Positions 16,100-24,283 are shown, counted from the stretch's first letter. The stretch is 38,028 bases of DNA from JBHGBM01 sp041946965 (GCA_041946965.1 JBHGBM010000053.1:1-38028); one strand, 5' to 3'. Numbers and translations are program-made. The notes: generated from the letters alone by a model not told the origin.

Positions 16100-17635
16100 T
16101 TATCGCGCCCGCAGCACTTTTCCGGGCCGCACGTCGGCGAGCTTGCCCTCGTCCACCACCGGCACCCCGTTGACGATCACGAAATCCAGACCCTCGGAAT
16201 ACTGGTGCGGCTGGGTGTAGGTGGCCTTATCCTGCACGCGGGCCGGATCGAACAACACCAGGTCCGCCGCCATGCCTTCCCGCACCAGCCCGCGATCGCG
16301 CAGGCGGAAGGTGCGGGCCGGCAGGGAAGTCATGCGGCGAATGGCGTCTTCCAGCGTGAGCAGGCGCCGGTTGCGGACGTACTCGGCGAGCACGCGCGCC
16401 CTGGTGCCATAACTGCGCGGGTGTGGCACGCCCACCCCGAACTCGCGCACGCCGCCGTCGCTGCCGATGGCGGTGTTGGGATACCGCAGGATGCGCTCCA
16501 CGTCCACGGCGCCCATGGAGTGATACACCATCTGCGCGCCGCCCTGTGCCTCCAGGTCCAGAATCGTCTGGATTTCGTTTTTCGCTCCCTTCTTGCGGCC
16601 CTTCAGGCGATTGATCTGGGATATGTTCTTGCCTTCAAGTGAATGGTCGAAGGAGCAGGATGCGACGGTCGCGTAGGAATAATCCTTGTGGCCGAGTTCC
16701 TTCAGCCGCGCCTGCATCTCGCGCGCGATGCGGGCGCGGGTGGGCGGGTCGACGAGGCGTTCTTTCATCTTGCCGTCGGCGAACACCCAGGAAGGCAAGG
16801 TGATCCCCAGGTTGGTGCTGGAGTGGTCGTAGGGATATTGATCCACGGTCACATCCACGCCCTCGCGGCGGTGTCTTTCGAGCAGCGCGATGGTTTTCTC
16901 GCTTCTTCCCCACAGGCGGCGGTTGCTGACCTTGAAATGCGCGAGCTCGACCGGCATGCCCGCTTCGCGGCCCACCCGCACGGCTTCTTCAATGGCCTCC
17001 ATCACGCGCGAGCCTTCGTCCCGCATGTGGCTGGCATACACGCCGCCGTAGCGCGCCGCAGCCTTGGCGAGCGCCACCACCTCGTCGCTTGATGCGTACG
17101 TCCCGGGAATGTAGATCAACCCGGTGGAGAAACCCACCGCTCCCGCGCGCATGCCTTGCTCCACCAGTTCCTGCATGCGCGCGATCTCCTCGGGGGTGGC
17201 CTCGCGCGCGGCGGTCCCCATCACCTGACGCCGCACGGTGTTGTGGCCTATCAGGGAACCGACGTTAAGCCCCGTTCCGAGTTTCTCCAGCCGCGCGAAG
17301 AACGCCGCCAGGTCGCGTTCGGAGCCACCGCAATTGCCCGTAATGAGCGTGGTAACGCCGTCCATCACATAGTTGTCCGCGCGCGGGACTTTTTCGATGG
17401 CGCCTTCGACGTGTGTGTGGACGTCGATGAAGCCGGGGGCCAGCACGCGCCCGCGGGCGTCGATCACGCGGGCCGCGGCGGCGTCCTTCAGGTTCCCGAT
17501 GGCGGCGATGCGGCCGCCGGATACCGCCACGTCGGCGTGAAACCACGGATTGCCGGCGCCATCCACCACGCGGGCGTTGCGGATCACCAGGTCGTACGGC
17601 GCCGCCAGAAGACACAACAGCAGGGTCAGCATCAT
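16100..17635 (-). CDS. secreted N-acyl-D-amino-acid deacylase-type amidohydrolase
   Basis: The 511-aa protein belongs to the D-aminoacylase branch of the amidohydrolase superfamily, which removes acyl groups from N-acyl-D-amino acids. Visible metal-site motifs are GFIDVHTHVEG (HxH), TLITGNCGGSE (bridging-Cys motif), ASHMRDEGS, VELAHFKVSN and the Asp of AIGSDGG. The C-terminal beta sandwich contains GLVREGMAADLVLFDP. Unlike cytoplasmic members it begins with a signal-like segment MMLTLLLCLLAAP, so it probably acts outside the cytoplasm. Its ATG overlaps the stop of the upstream permease by 4 nt (ATGA). A D-amino-acyl, dipeptide or related substrate from peptidoglycan is a reasonable guess; dihydroorotase-like alternatives are less likely given the GNCG motif. 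Confidence 0.88.
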   Translation of the reverse strand: MMLTLLLCLLAAPYDLVIRNARVVDGAGNPWFHADVAVSGGRIAAIGNLKDAAAARVIDARGRVLAPGFIDVHTHVEGAIEKVPRADNYVMDGVTTLITGNCGGSERDLAAFFARLEKLGTGLNVGSLIGHNTVRRQVMGTAAREATPEEIARMQELVEQGMRAGAVGFSTGLIYIPGTYASSDEVVALAKAAARYGGVYASHMRDEGSRVMEAIEEAVRVGREAGMPVELAHFKVSNRRLWGRSEKTIALLERHRREGVDVTVDQYPYDHSSTNLGITLPSWVFADGKMKERLVDPPTRARIAREMQARLKELGHKDYSYATVASCSFDHSLEGKNISQINRLKGRKKGAKNEIQTILDLEAQGGAQMVYHSMGAVDVERILRYPNTAIGSDGGVREFGVGVPHPRSYGTRARVLAEYVRNRRLLTLEDAIRRMTSLPARTFRLRDRGLVREGMAADLVLFDPARVQDKATYTQPHQYSEGLDFVIVNGVPVVDEGKLADVRPGKVLRAR

Positions 17636-18921
17636 CGTCGTTTCCTCGCAGTCTGGAAAACCATTCTACCGGCGGCGATCACCATCAGGCAGCCTCCGGC
17701 GAGTTTCAGCTCGAAGGCCAGGGCCGCCGCGCCGTCCGGCGGGGCCAGGGACACCGCCAGCGCGAGGGCGGTCACCGCCAGCCCGGAAGCCGCGCTCAGC
17801 CGGCGCCCCGCGCGCCAAGAGGCGCCGAACAGGTACAGGAACGGGATGAAGTAGGTGATCACCGTCATATCCACCAGAAGCTGGTAGGAGATGCGCAGCG
17901 TTTCCCCCGCCTGGAGCGCCAGCAGGAACAAGGTGCAGGCCGCGCCTTGCAGCAGCAGGTTCACGCGCAGGTTGGTGAACAGCGGCGGCAGGTAGCGGTC
18001 GATGCCGATGACGAACGGCAGCCGCGCGCTGCCGCCGATCCAGGCCCCGAGCTGCCCGGCCACGCCCGCCAGCACCATCCCGACGAGCAGGGCGCCGAAC
18101 CAGGGCGCCCCGAAGCGCGTTCCCGCCGCGGAGGCTGCCTGCGCCAGCCCGTTGATGATGCTGATTTCATCGGGCGGCAGCAACGTGAGCATGGCGAGCG
18201 TGCCGAGGATGTAGAACGCCGCGATGGCGGCGCCGGCGATCCCGGCCGCGCGCGGCACCGTGCGCCCCGGATTGCGGATCTCGCCGCCCAGAATGGCGCC
18301 CAGCTCCAGCCCGCCGAAAGCGAAGGCGATCTGCGACCAAAAATTCAGCTTGCCGAAATCCCACCCGGGCGCCAGGCTCAACGGCGTGGCCGAACCCGAA
18401 CCGTACCACGCCGCCACGCCCGCGGCGATGATCAGCGCGCCCCCCGAGTACGTGGCCGCCGCGCCGATGTTGCTGGTCCACTTGCCGACCGCCAGCCCCG
18501 CCAGGTTGGTGAGCAAGGCCACCCACAGGATGGCAAGCGAAACCCCGATCGCGTAAGCCTTGTTCTCCTCCAGCCCCAGGGCGTAGCCCGCCATCCCCAC
18601 TCCGGCCAGCAGCAGGTTGGGGAAATAGAACAGGTTGCTCAGCCAGTAACACCAGCCGCACAGAAACCCGTGCCAGTCGCCGAAGGCGTGCCTGGTCCAA
18701 ACGTAGATGCCGCCTTCGTCAGGATGGCGCGCCGAAAGCGCCGCCACGGCCAGCGCCGAGGGAACGAAGAACAGCGCGGCCGCCAGCGCCCAGAGCGTGA
18801 CGGAACCCGGCCCGGCATGCGCCGCCGCGGCCAGCCAGCGGATCCCAATGACCGCGGCGATGTTGAACAGAACGAGGTCGCGCAGTCCTAGCGTGCGCCG
18901 CAGTCCGTGGTGGTTCCGCAC
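17632..18921 (-). CDS. APC-family amino acid permease
   Basis: This is an integral membrane transporter (429 aa) with about 12 hydrophobic helices, probably importing amino acids with a proton or by exchange. Helix 1 reads NIAAVIGIRWLAAAA, replacing the usual unwound GxG(I) segment with an IGIRWL form. Helix 6 carries FAFGGLELGAILGGEIRNPGRTVPRA, the conserved APC region between helices 6 and 7. The start is GTG at 18921. It leads a minus-strand operon with the D-aminoacylase-type enzyme (ATGA overlap), alanine dehydrogenase and acyl-CoA dehydrogenase, which supports uptake of the amino acids the enzyme releases. The exact substrate is not evident. Confidence 0.92.
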   Translation of the reverse strand: MRNHHGLRRTLGLRDLVLFNIAAVIGIRWLAAAAHAGPGSVTLWALAAALFFVPSALAVAALSARHPDEGGIYVWTRHAFGDWHGFLCGWCYWLSNLFYFPNLLLAGVGMAGYALGLEENKAYAIGVSLAILWVALLTNLAGLAVGKWTSNIGAAATYSGGALIIAAGVAAWYGSGSATPLSLAPGWDFGKLNFWSQIAFAFGGLELGAILGGEIRNPGRTVPRAAGIAGAAIAAFYILGTLAMLTLLPPDEISIINGLAQAASAAGTRFGAPWFGALLVGMVLAGVAGQLGAWIGGSARLPFVIGIDRYLPPLFTNLRVNLLLQGAACTLFLLALQAGETLRISYQLLVDMTVITYFIPFLYLFGASWRAGRRLSAASGLAVTALALAVSLAPPDGAAALAFELKLAGGCLMVIAAGRMVFQTARKRR

Positions 18922-18978
18922 CGTTACAGGTTACTACGTGCGATATCATTGGTCCGAAACCGCGTGGAGGGATTGCTC

Positions 18979-19554
18979 ATGCGTTTGCCAGGTCTTGTTT
19001 TGTTAACTCTCGGTGTGTTGCCCGCTCAGGAAATCCGGGACACGTCATTCCGCGCGCCCAACGGCGAACGTGTGCAGCGGCTCGAGTTCACGGTTCCGGC
19101 GACGCTTAAAGAGGTTTGGGACGTGATCTCGACTCCGCAAGGTTGGACTAGTTTCGCGTTTCCGGTGCTGGATATGGAATTGACAACCGGCGGCAAGTTC
19201 CACTCCAATTACCGCGCCGGAGCCAAGCCCGGCGATCCCGGAACCATCTACAACACCGTGCTCGCCTACCTCCCCATGCAGATGTTCGCCATGAAAATCG
19301 GCCTGACGGACGCATTCCCCAAGGAGGTTCGCGACGCGAACACGCTGTTCTTCGTTCTTACCATGGAAGAGGCGGGGCCGCGGCGCGTGAAACTCGCCGG
19401 GATGATGGTGGGCTGGCAGGAAGGCCCCGGCTGGGACTGGACCTGGAAATTCTTCGAACAGGGCAACCGGCAGACGTTCCTGGCTATGTACAAACGCTTT
19501 GTGGAAGGGCCGGTGGATTGGGCCGCGCAGAGCCGGCAGAAGGGCGGCCGATAG
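18979..19554 (+). CDS. exported SRPBCC/AHSA1-like protein
   Basis: The 191-aa protein begins with a signal peptide (MRLPGLVLLTLGVLPAQE) and then the START/SRPBCC helix-grip pattern. EFTVPATLKEVWDVISTPQGWTSF opens the fold and KLAGMMVGWQEGPGWDWTWKFFEQGN leads to the C-terminal helix. The fold makes a deep cavity for hydrophobic ligands. Most relatives are cytoplasmic, so the leader is unusual. Start 18979 is supported by GGAGG 8 nt upstream; the open frame reaches 18907 but that part overlaps the divergent permease start. A TATCAT at 18944-18949 could be its -10. The ligand and function are unknown. Confidence 0.75.
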   Translation: MRLPGLVLLTLGVLPAQEIRDTSFRAPNGERVQRLEFTVPATLKEVWDVISTPQGWTSFAFPVLDMELTTGGKFHSNYRAGAKPGDPGTIYNTVLAYLPMQMFAMKIGLTDAFPKEVRDANTLFFVLTMEEAGPRRVKLAGMMVGWQEGPGWDWTWKFFEQGNRQTFLAMYKRFVEGPVDWAAQSRQKGGR

Positions 19555-19575
19555 ATATTAAATCGGGTTGCATTT

Positions 19576-19609
19576 CAGAAAAATCTGATAAACAGATAAG
19601 AAATATCTG
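19576..19609. repeat. AT-rich block of overlapping inverted repeats upstream of the pseudo-receiver gene
   Basis: Three interlocking dyads share arms: CAGA/TCTG (19576-19579 with 19584-19587), ATCTG/CAGAT (19583-19587 with 19593-19597, loop ATAAA) and CAGATA/TATCTG (19593-19598 with 19604-19609, loop AGAAA). Only one of each neighbouring pair can form as RNA. The surrounding 60 bases (19561-19620) hold only 21 G/C by hand count, very low for this window. It sits 19-52 nt before the -10 of the next gene, so protein-binding sites or a terminator of the upstream gene are both possible. Confidence 0.5.
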
Positions 19610-19627
19610 GGATCTTTGGCCAAGCCG

Positions 19628-19636
19628 TGGTAGACT
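19628..19636 (+). promoter_or_regulatory. extended -10 promoter of the pseudo-receiver gene
   Basis: TGGTAGACT (TGn plus TAGACT) ends 53 nt before ATG 19690. This gene, unlike others here, would have a leader of about 45 nt and a Shine-Dalgarno GGAGG at 19676-19680. Confidence 0.45.
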
Positions 19637-19689
19637 GATCTTGTTTCGCGTCACCCGGGCAAATCCTCGCGAACCGGAGGCCAACGACG

Positions 19690-20106
19690 ATGTCACCTGC
19701 TCTTCAAGAGGCTTCCGCGGTTGCCCCAACCGCGAAAATCCTGTTTGTCAGTCCTGTGGACGACGAGTGCCGGTCACTAAGACAAATCCTAGGGAATTCT
19801 AATTGGGAATGCCACGGGGCCAGGAATGAGGCGGAGGCTCTTGACTTCCTCCGTGACCACGCCATTGCCGTTCTAATCTGCCAATCCGACTCGATGAAAG
19901 ACACCTGGCGCGACCTGTTGGACCAGACTACCCGTATGCCGCATGCCCCGGTGTTCATTGTGGCATCGCGACTGGCCGACGATGCCCTCTGGGCCGAAGT
20001 CCTCAACCTCGGCGGCTATGATGTTCTCGCCAAGCCGTTCGACCGCCGGGAAGTCTTTCACGTCCTCGGCCATGGCTGGCGGCACTGGAACGATCACGTA
20101 AGGTAG
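19690..20106 (+). CDS. degenerate (pseudo-)receiver domain protein
   Basis: The 138-aa protein is a single receiver-fold domain without an output domain. Strand 1 is KILFVSPVDDECRSL, where the usual acidic Asp pair is replaced by Ser-Pro. At the end of strand 3 (VLICQSDSM) the phospho-acceptor position is Gln, not Asp. The strand-5 Lys-Pro-Phe is kept (DVLAKPFDRREV). It probably cannot be phosphorylated in the standard way and may act as a protein-interaction module. From memory, acidobacterial proteins share the segment SRLADDALWAEVLNLGGYDV; I infer this is a lineage-expanded family. There is no histidine kinase beside it. Start 19690 is supported by GGAGG 9 nt upstream. Confidence 0.8.
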   Translation: MSPALQEASAVAPTAKILFVSPVDDECRSLRQILGNSNWECHGARNEAEALDFLRDHAIAVLICQSDSMKDTWRDLLDQTTRMPHAPVFIVASRLADDALWAEVLNLGGYDVLAKPFDRREVFHVLGHGWRHWNDHVR

Positions 20107-20136
20107 CCCGGCGGCGCCTCGTCTTCCCTCCGCGTT

Positions 20137-20145
20137 TGCTACCCT
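20137..20145 (+). promoter_or_regulatory. extended -10 promoter of the phosphoesterase-sulfatase cluster
   Basis: TGCTACCCT (TGn plus TACCCT) ends 7 nt before ATG 20153. Transcription would start at or next to the ATG, so the cluster's mRNA may be leaderless. No Shine-Dalgarno is seen in the 46-nt gap. Confidence 0.4.
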
Positions 20146-20152
20146 GTCCCTG

Positions 20153-20953
20153 ATGAAGGTCTTCCCATGGTTGCTGGCCGCCGCGGCGTTCGCTCACGGC
20201 GCCGATTCTTTCTTCTTCATCCAGCTCACCGATCCGCAGTTCGGCATGTACGAAGAGAACCGCGGCTTCGCGCAGGAGACCGCCAACCTGGAATTCGCCG
20301 TCGCCACCGTGAACCGGCTGAAGCCCGCGTTCGTAGTCATTACGGGAGACCTGGTGAACAGGCCCGGCGATCCGGCGCAGGTTTCCGAATACCTGCGGAT
20401 CATGGGCCTGGTAAACGAGCGCATTGCCGTGTATCACCTGGCGGGCAATCACGATATCGGCGGCGGCGCCGCTGAATGGCGCCGCCATTTCGGGCTGGAC
20501 TACTACACCTTCCGCGCGCACGGCATGGCGGGGTTCGTGCTCAATTCCACGCTGATCGGCAAGCCCGGCGATCCGCAGGAAGCGTGGCTTGCCGCGGAAC
20601 TGGAGAAGGCCCGCGGCGAAGGCATCACGCGCCTGATGGTCTTCACGCATCACCCGTTCTTCCTCCAGGATCCCGCCGAGAAGGACCAGTACTTCAACGT
20701 CGCCCAACCCGCGCGCGGGCGCTATCTCGAGTTGTTCCAGCGGTACGGAGTGAGTCACGTCTTCGCGGGGCACTATCACCGCAACGCCGTGGCGCGCGAT
20801 GGCGGTCTCGAAATGGTGACCACCGGACCGATCGGCAAGCCGCTGGGCGCGGGTTCGCGCTCCGGCCTGCGCATCGTGACCGTGAGCGATTCCGGTATCA
20901 GCCACCGCTGGTACGACCTGGGCGAACTGCCCAATCAGGTGGAGCTCAAATGA
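20153..20953 (+). CDS. secreted metallophosphoesterase (calcineurin-like)
   Basis: The 266-aa protein has a signal peptide (MKVFPWLLAAAAFAHGAD) and a complete dinuclear metallophosphoesterase signature: LTDPQF, then ITGDLVNRP, AGNHDIGG, FTHHPFF and AGHYHRNA. It should hydrolyse a phosphomonoester or phosphodiester outside the cytoplasm. The arrangement resembles CSTP1/CpdA-like members. It is the first gene of a four-gene cluster; its TGA overlaps the sulfatase ATG (ATGA, 4 nt). Removing phosphate and sulfate groups from the same kind of extracellular polymer is a plausible joint task. Confidence 0.92.
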   Translation: MKVFPWLLAAAAFAHGADSFFFIQLTDPQFGMYEENRGFAQETANLEFAVATVNRLKPAFVVITGDLVNRPGDPAQVSEYLRIMGLVNERIAVYHLAGNHDIGGGAAEWRRHFGLDYYTFRAHGMAGFVLNSTLIGKPGDPQEAWLAAELEKARGEGITRLMVFTHHPFFLQDPAEKDQYFNVAQPARGRYLELFQRYGVSHVFAGHYHRNAVARDGGLEMVTTGPIGKPLGAGSRSGLRIVTVSDSGISHRWYDLGELPNQVELK

Positions 20954-22302
20954 CACGACGAGAGCTGCTTTCCATGCCGCTGGCGCTCAGCCAGTCCCGT
21001 CCGCCCAACGTCATCTTCATTCTGGCCGACGACCTCGGATGGGGCGACCTGGGCTGCTACGGGCACCCGCAACTGCGCACACCCAACCTGGACCGCCTGG
21101 CGCGGCAGGGCTCCCAATTCACGCAGTTCTACGTGAATGGGCCGGTGTGCTCGCCCAGCCGCACCGCCTTCATGACCGGGCAGTATCCCGCGCGCTGGCG
21201 CGTGCACGGGCACTTCGCCGCGGCCGAGCAGAACGCCGCCCGCGGCATGCCCAACTGGCTCGACCCCGCCGCGCCCATGCTGCCGCGCCTGCTCAAAAAG
21301 GCCGGCTACGCCACGGCCCATTTCGGCAAATGGCACCTGGGCGGCGGCCAGGGCGCGCCGCATCCCGGAGCCTACGGCTTCGACGAGCACCGTACGGTCA
21401 ATTCGGCCGGCCCCGGCTGGGACGAACGCGACCCCTACTTCCGCGCGCGCTCGAGCACGCTCATCGTGGATGAGACCATCCGCTTCATCGAGAAGAACGC
21501 CGCGCGCCCGTTTTACGTGAACGCCTGGTCGCTGGTGCCGCACGCCACTTTGAACCCCACCGCGGAACAGATGGAGCCCTACAAGCGCTTCAGCCCCGGC
21601 GGGGTGCCGCACAAGGGCGCCATGCAGATCTACTACGCCTCAGTCAGCGACCTGGACCAACAGGTGGGCCGGCTGCTGGCGAAGCTGGAAGAACTCGGTC
21701 TGGCCGGCAATACAGCCATTTTCTTCTCCAGCGACAACGGTCCGGAGGACATCCACATCCTGAACGCGAGTCACAGCGCGGTGGGCTCGCCGGGGCCGTT
21801 CCGCGGCCGCAAGCGCAGCCTCTACGAAGGCGGCGTGCGGCTTCCGTTCCTGGTGCGTTGGCCCGGCCGCGTGCCGCGCCGCGTCGAGAAGAACGCCGTA
21901 GTCACCGCCGTCGATCTCCTGCCCACGGTCTGCGGCATGGCGGGCGTTGCCGCGCCGGCCGGTGACGGCGAGGACGCCATGGAGCTGCTCACCGGCGCCC
22001 GCGGCGCGCGCCGCACGCCGATCTACTGGGAGTGGCGGTTCCGCATCGCGGGGTATAACGTAAACCGCAGCCCCATGCTCTCCCTTCGAGACGGCAACTG
22101 GAAGCTGCTGATGAACCCGGATCGCAGCCGCGTGGAGCTGTACGACATTCCGCGCGACCCGGGGGAGATGGACAACCGCGCCGAACACGAGCCCGCCGTG
22201 GTGGAGCGGCTCTCGGCGAGACTGCTGGCCTGGCAAAAGACCCTGCCCCCCGGTCCCGTGGAGCCGGCGGCCGGGAAGAACGATTACCCGTGGCCAAAAT
22301 AG
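20950..22302 (+). CDS. secreted-type sulfatase (formylglycine-dependent)
   Basis: The 450-aa arylsulfatase-superfamily enzyme removes sulfate from an ester. The N-terminal metal-binding motif is VIFILADDLGWGDLGCYG. The formylglycine site is Cys67 in CSPSRTAFMTGQYP (CxPSR), followed by FGKWHLGG, a C-terminal metal site SSDNGPED and YEGGVRLPFLVRWPG. It is slightly short for the family but complete. The N terminus MTRRELLSMPLALS has a twin-arginine-like RR but only a weak hydrophobic stretch. The start overlaps the phosphoesterase stop by 4 nt, and the 3' end overlaps the next gene by 13 nt. No formylglycine-generating enzyme is in the window, so maturation must come from elsewhere. The sulfated substrate is unknown. 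Confidence 0.95.
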   Translation: MTRRELLSMPLALSQSRPPNVIFILADDLGWGDLGCYGHPQLRTPNLDRLARQGSQFTQFYVNGPVCSPSRTAFMTGQYPARWRVHGHFAAAEQNAARGMPNWLDPAAPMLPRLLKKAGYATAHFGKWHLGGGQGAPHPGAYGFDEHRTVNSAGPGWDERDPYFRARSSTLIVDETIRFIEKNAARPFYVNAWSLVPHATLNPTAEQMEPYKRFSPGGVPHKGAMQIYYASVSDLDQQVGRLLAKLEELGLAGNTAIFFSSDNGPEDIHILNASHSAVGSPGPFRGRKRSLYEGGVRLPFLVRWPGRVPRRVEKNAVVTAVDLLPTVCGMAGVAAPAGDGEDAMELLTGARGARRTPIYWEWRFRIAGYNVNRSPMLSLRDGNWKLLMNPDRSRVELYDIPRDPGEMDNRAEHEPAVVERLSARLLAWQKTLPPGPVEPAAGKNDYPWPK

Positions 22303-23546
22303 CTTCGCTGCTGCTCCTGTTGCTTGCCCTGCCGCTCGCGGCGGCCGATCCCGTGGATCTCGAGTCCTTCGAAGTGGTCTGGCGCACGGTGCGCGACAAC
22401 CACTGGGACCCGAAGTTCGGCGGTCTCGACTGGAATAAGGTGCATAGCGAGTTCCGGCCACGAATAGAAAAAGCCCAGGACCGCGCTGCCGTGCGCGCGC
22501 TGCTAACGGAAATGCTCGGCCGCATAGGCAAATCGCACTACGGCATCATTCCGGCCGGCCGCTACGCCGACATGGGCACGCGGCACGGCGACGGCGTGGC
22601 GGGCTTCGATGTGCGGGTGCTCGGCGGGCGGGCGCTGGTGACGCGCGTGGATGCGGGCTCGCCCGCGGAGCGCGCCGGAGTGCGCACCGGCTGGCAACTG
22701 CTCGCGGTGGACGGCGAGGAAGCGGCGCCGCCGCTGGAGCGCGTGGCCGAGCATTTCGCCAAATCCACCATGCAGCAGGTTGCCCTGCGCGGCGCGGTGA
22801 TGAATCGCGTGGCGGGCCGGCCGGGCGCCGTGGTGAAGCTCCGCTTCCGGGACGCCGGGGACCGCGAAGTCACCGTCGAGCTCACGCGCGTGCAACCATC
22901 CGGCCGGCTCAGCCGCCTGGCCATGATCCCGCCCGTGCCGATGCGTTTCGAAGGCCGGCGCCTGGCTGACGTGGGTTATTTCACGTTCAACGCCTTCCTG
23001 GAACCCGAACCGGTCACCAAGGCGCTGGAAAATACTGTGCTCGGCTGCGGCGATTGCGCGGGCTTCGTGCTCGACCTGCGCGGCAACATGGGCGGGCTCG
23101 CACTCATGGCCATGGGCATCGCCGGGTTTTTCGTCGATATGCCCGGCGCGCGGCTGGGCACCCTGCACACCCGCGACTTCCCCCTGCACCTGGCCATCAA
23201 CCCGCGCCGGCAGGCGTTCCGCGGGCCGCTGGCCGTGCTGATTGACGGCTGTTCGGGCTCGGCGGCGGAGTTCTTCTCCGGCGGGCTTCAGGATCTGAAG
23301 CGCGCCCGGCTGTTCGGGTCGCGCACCGTGGGAGCGGCGTTGCCGGCCGATATCCTGCAACTGCCAAACGGCGACCGCCTCAACTACGTGGTCGCCAACT
23401 ATGTCTCGCAAAGCGGCAAGGAACTGGAAGGCGCGGGAGTGGAGCCGGACGTGGAGATCGTCCCCACGCGCGAGGCTCTGCTGGCAGGCCGCGATCCGGT
23501 GCTCGAAGCCGCCCTGGAGTGGATCCATGCGCAATCGAAGAAATAG
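22290..23546 (+). CDS. secreted S41-family peptidase with PDZ domain
   Basis: The 418-aa protein starts (GTG) with a signal peptide (MAKIASLLLLLLALPLAAAD). It has an N-terminal helical cap, a PDZ-like domain (about 100-190, VTRVDAGSPAERAGVRTGWQLLAVDG) and the S41 core. The core has VLDLRGNMGGLAL (about 260-272) and the serine region DGCSGSAAEFFSGG (about 319-332). The following FGSRTVGAALP lacks the Lys of CtpA-type enzymes, so this is nearer to the tricorn/IRBP-like branch; the catalytic dyad should not be assumed to be Ser-Lys. The gene overlaps the sulfatase by 13 nt and the following gene by 20 nt, so all are probably one transcript. It is likely periplasmic; the peptide substrate is unknown. 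Confidence 0.9.
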   Translation: MAKIASLLLLLLALPLAAADPVDLESFEVVWRTVRDNHWDPKFGGLDWNKVHSEFRPRIEKAQDRAAVRALLTEMLGRIGKSHYGIIPAGRYADMGTRHGDGVAGFDVRVLGGRALVTRVDAGSPAERAGVRTGWQLLAVDGEEAAPPLERVAEHFAKSTMQQVALRGAVMNRVAGRPGAVVKLRFRDAGDREVTVELTRVQPSGRLSRLAMIPPVPMRFEGRRLADVGYFTFNAFLEPEPVTKALENTVLGCGDCAGFVLDLRGNMGGLALMAMGIAGFFVDMPGARLGTLHTRDFPLHLAINPRRQAFRGPLAVLIDGCSGSAAEFFSGGLQDLKRARLFGSRTVGAALPADILQLPNGDRLNYVVANYVSQSGKELEGAGVEPDVEIVPTREALLAGRDPVLEAALEWIHAQSKK

Positions 23547-24282
23547 CCTGCTCGCCTGCGCGGCGCTGGCTTTCGCCCTCCCCTGCTTCGCCCAGGAGAA
23601 GCTGCCTTCGGCGGAAAGCATCATCGAAACGTACATCGAAAAAATCGGAGGCCGCGCGGCGCTGGAGAAGCTGAAATCGCAGATCAATAAGGGCGAGATG
23701 GAAGTTCCCGGCCGCGACATGAAGGGCGCCGTCACGGTCTACCGCGCCGCGCCCAACAAGACCCGCACGGTCACCGAAATTGCCGGCATCGGCAAGCTCG
23801 AGGAAGGCACCGACGGCGAAACGGCATGGGGACTCTCGGCCGTGCAGGGCGCGCGCCTCAAGGAGGGCGAGGAAAAGACCCAGGCGCTGCGCGCGGCCGA
23901 GTTCAACGCCGAGCTCAACTGGCGTAAGACGTATCCGAAGGCCGAGGTGGCCGGCGTCGAGGACGTGGATGGAAAGCCCTGCTACAAGATCGTGCTTACG
24001 CCCGAAACGGGAACGGCGGTGACGCGTTACTACGACAAGGCCAGCGGGCTCATGGTCCGCACCAGTATGACCGTGAAGACCCCCATGGGCGAGATCCCCA
24101 TGGACAGCTACGTTTCGGATTTCCGTCCGGAAGGCGGTTTGCTGCTGCCCCACAAGGTCACCCAGAAGGTGATGGGGCGCGAGATCGTGCTGACCATCAC
24201 TTCGATTCAGAACAACGCGGAGATCGACCCCGCCATTTTCGAGATTCCCGCGGAAGTCAAGGCGCTGATGAAGGCGAAATAG
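23527..24282 (+). CDS. secreted LolA-like protein, function unknown
   Basis: The 251-aa protein begins with a signal peptide (MRNRRNSLLACAALAFALPCFAQE). A Leu-Pro-Ser-Ala-Glu helix containing ETYIEKIGGRAALEKLKS follows, then repeated beta strands (GEMEVPGRDMKGAVTVYRAAPNKT, CYKIVLTPETGTAVTRYYD). This matches the half-barrel 'outer membrane lipoprotein-sorting-like' family. It overlaps the S41 peptidase stop by 20 nt. Its partner is unknown. Compare with the second LolA-like gene at 12974-13735: similar fold, little obvious sequence match. It ends the four-gene cluster. Confidence 0.75.
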   Translation: MRNRRNSLLACAALAFALPCFAQEKLPSAESIIETYIEKIGGRAALEKLKSQINKGEMEVPGRDMKGAVTVYRAAPNKTRTVTEIAGIGKLEEGTDGETAWGLSAVQGARLKEGEEKTQALRAAEFNAELNWRKTYPKAEVAGVEDVDGKPCYKIVLTPETGTAVTRYYDKASGLMVRTSMTVKTPMGEIPMDSYVSDFRPEGGLLLPHKVTQKVMGREIVLTITSIQNNAEIDPAIFEIPAEVKALMKAK

Positions 24283-24283
24283 C

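Noticed and set aside
20950..20994. Twin-arginine signal on the sulfatase
   Set aside because: RRELL is suggestive but the following hydrophobic stretch is too short and mixed to call.
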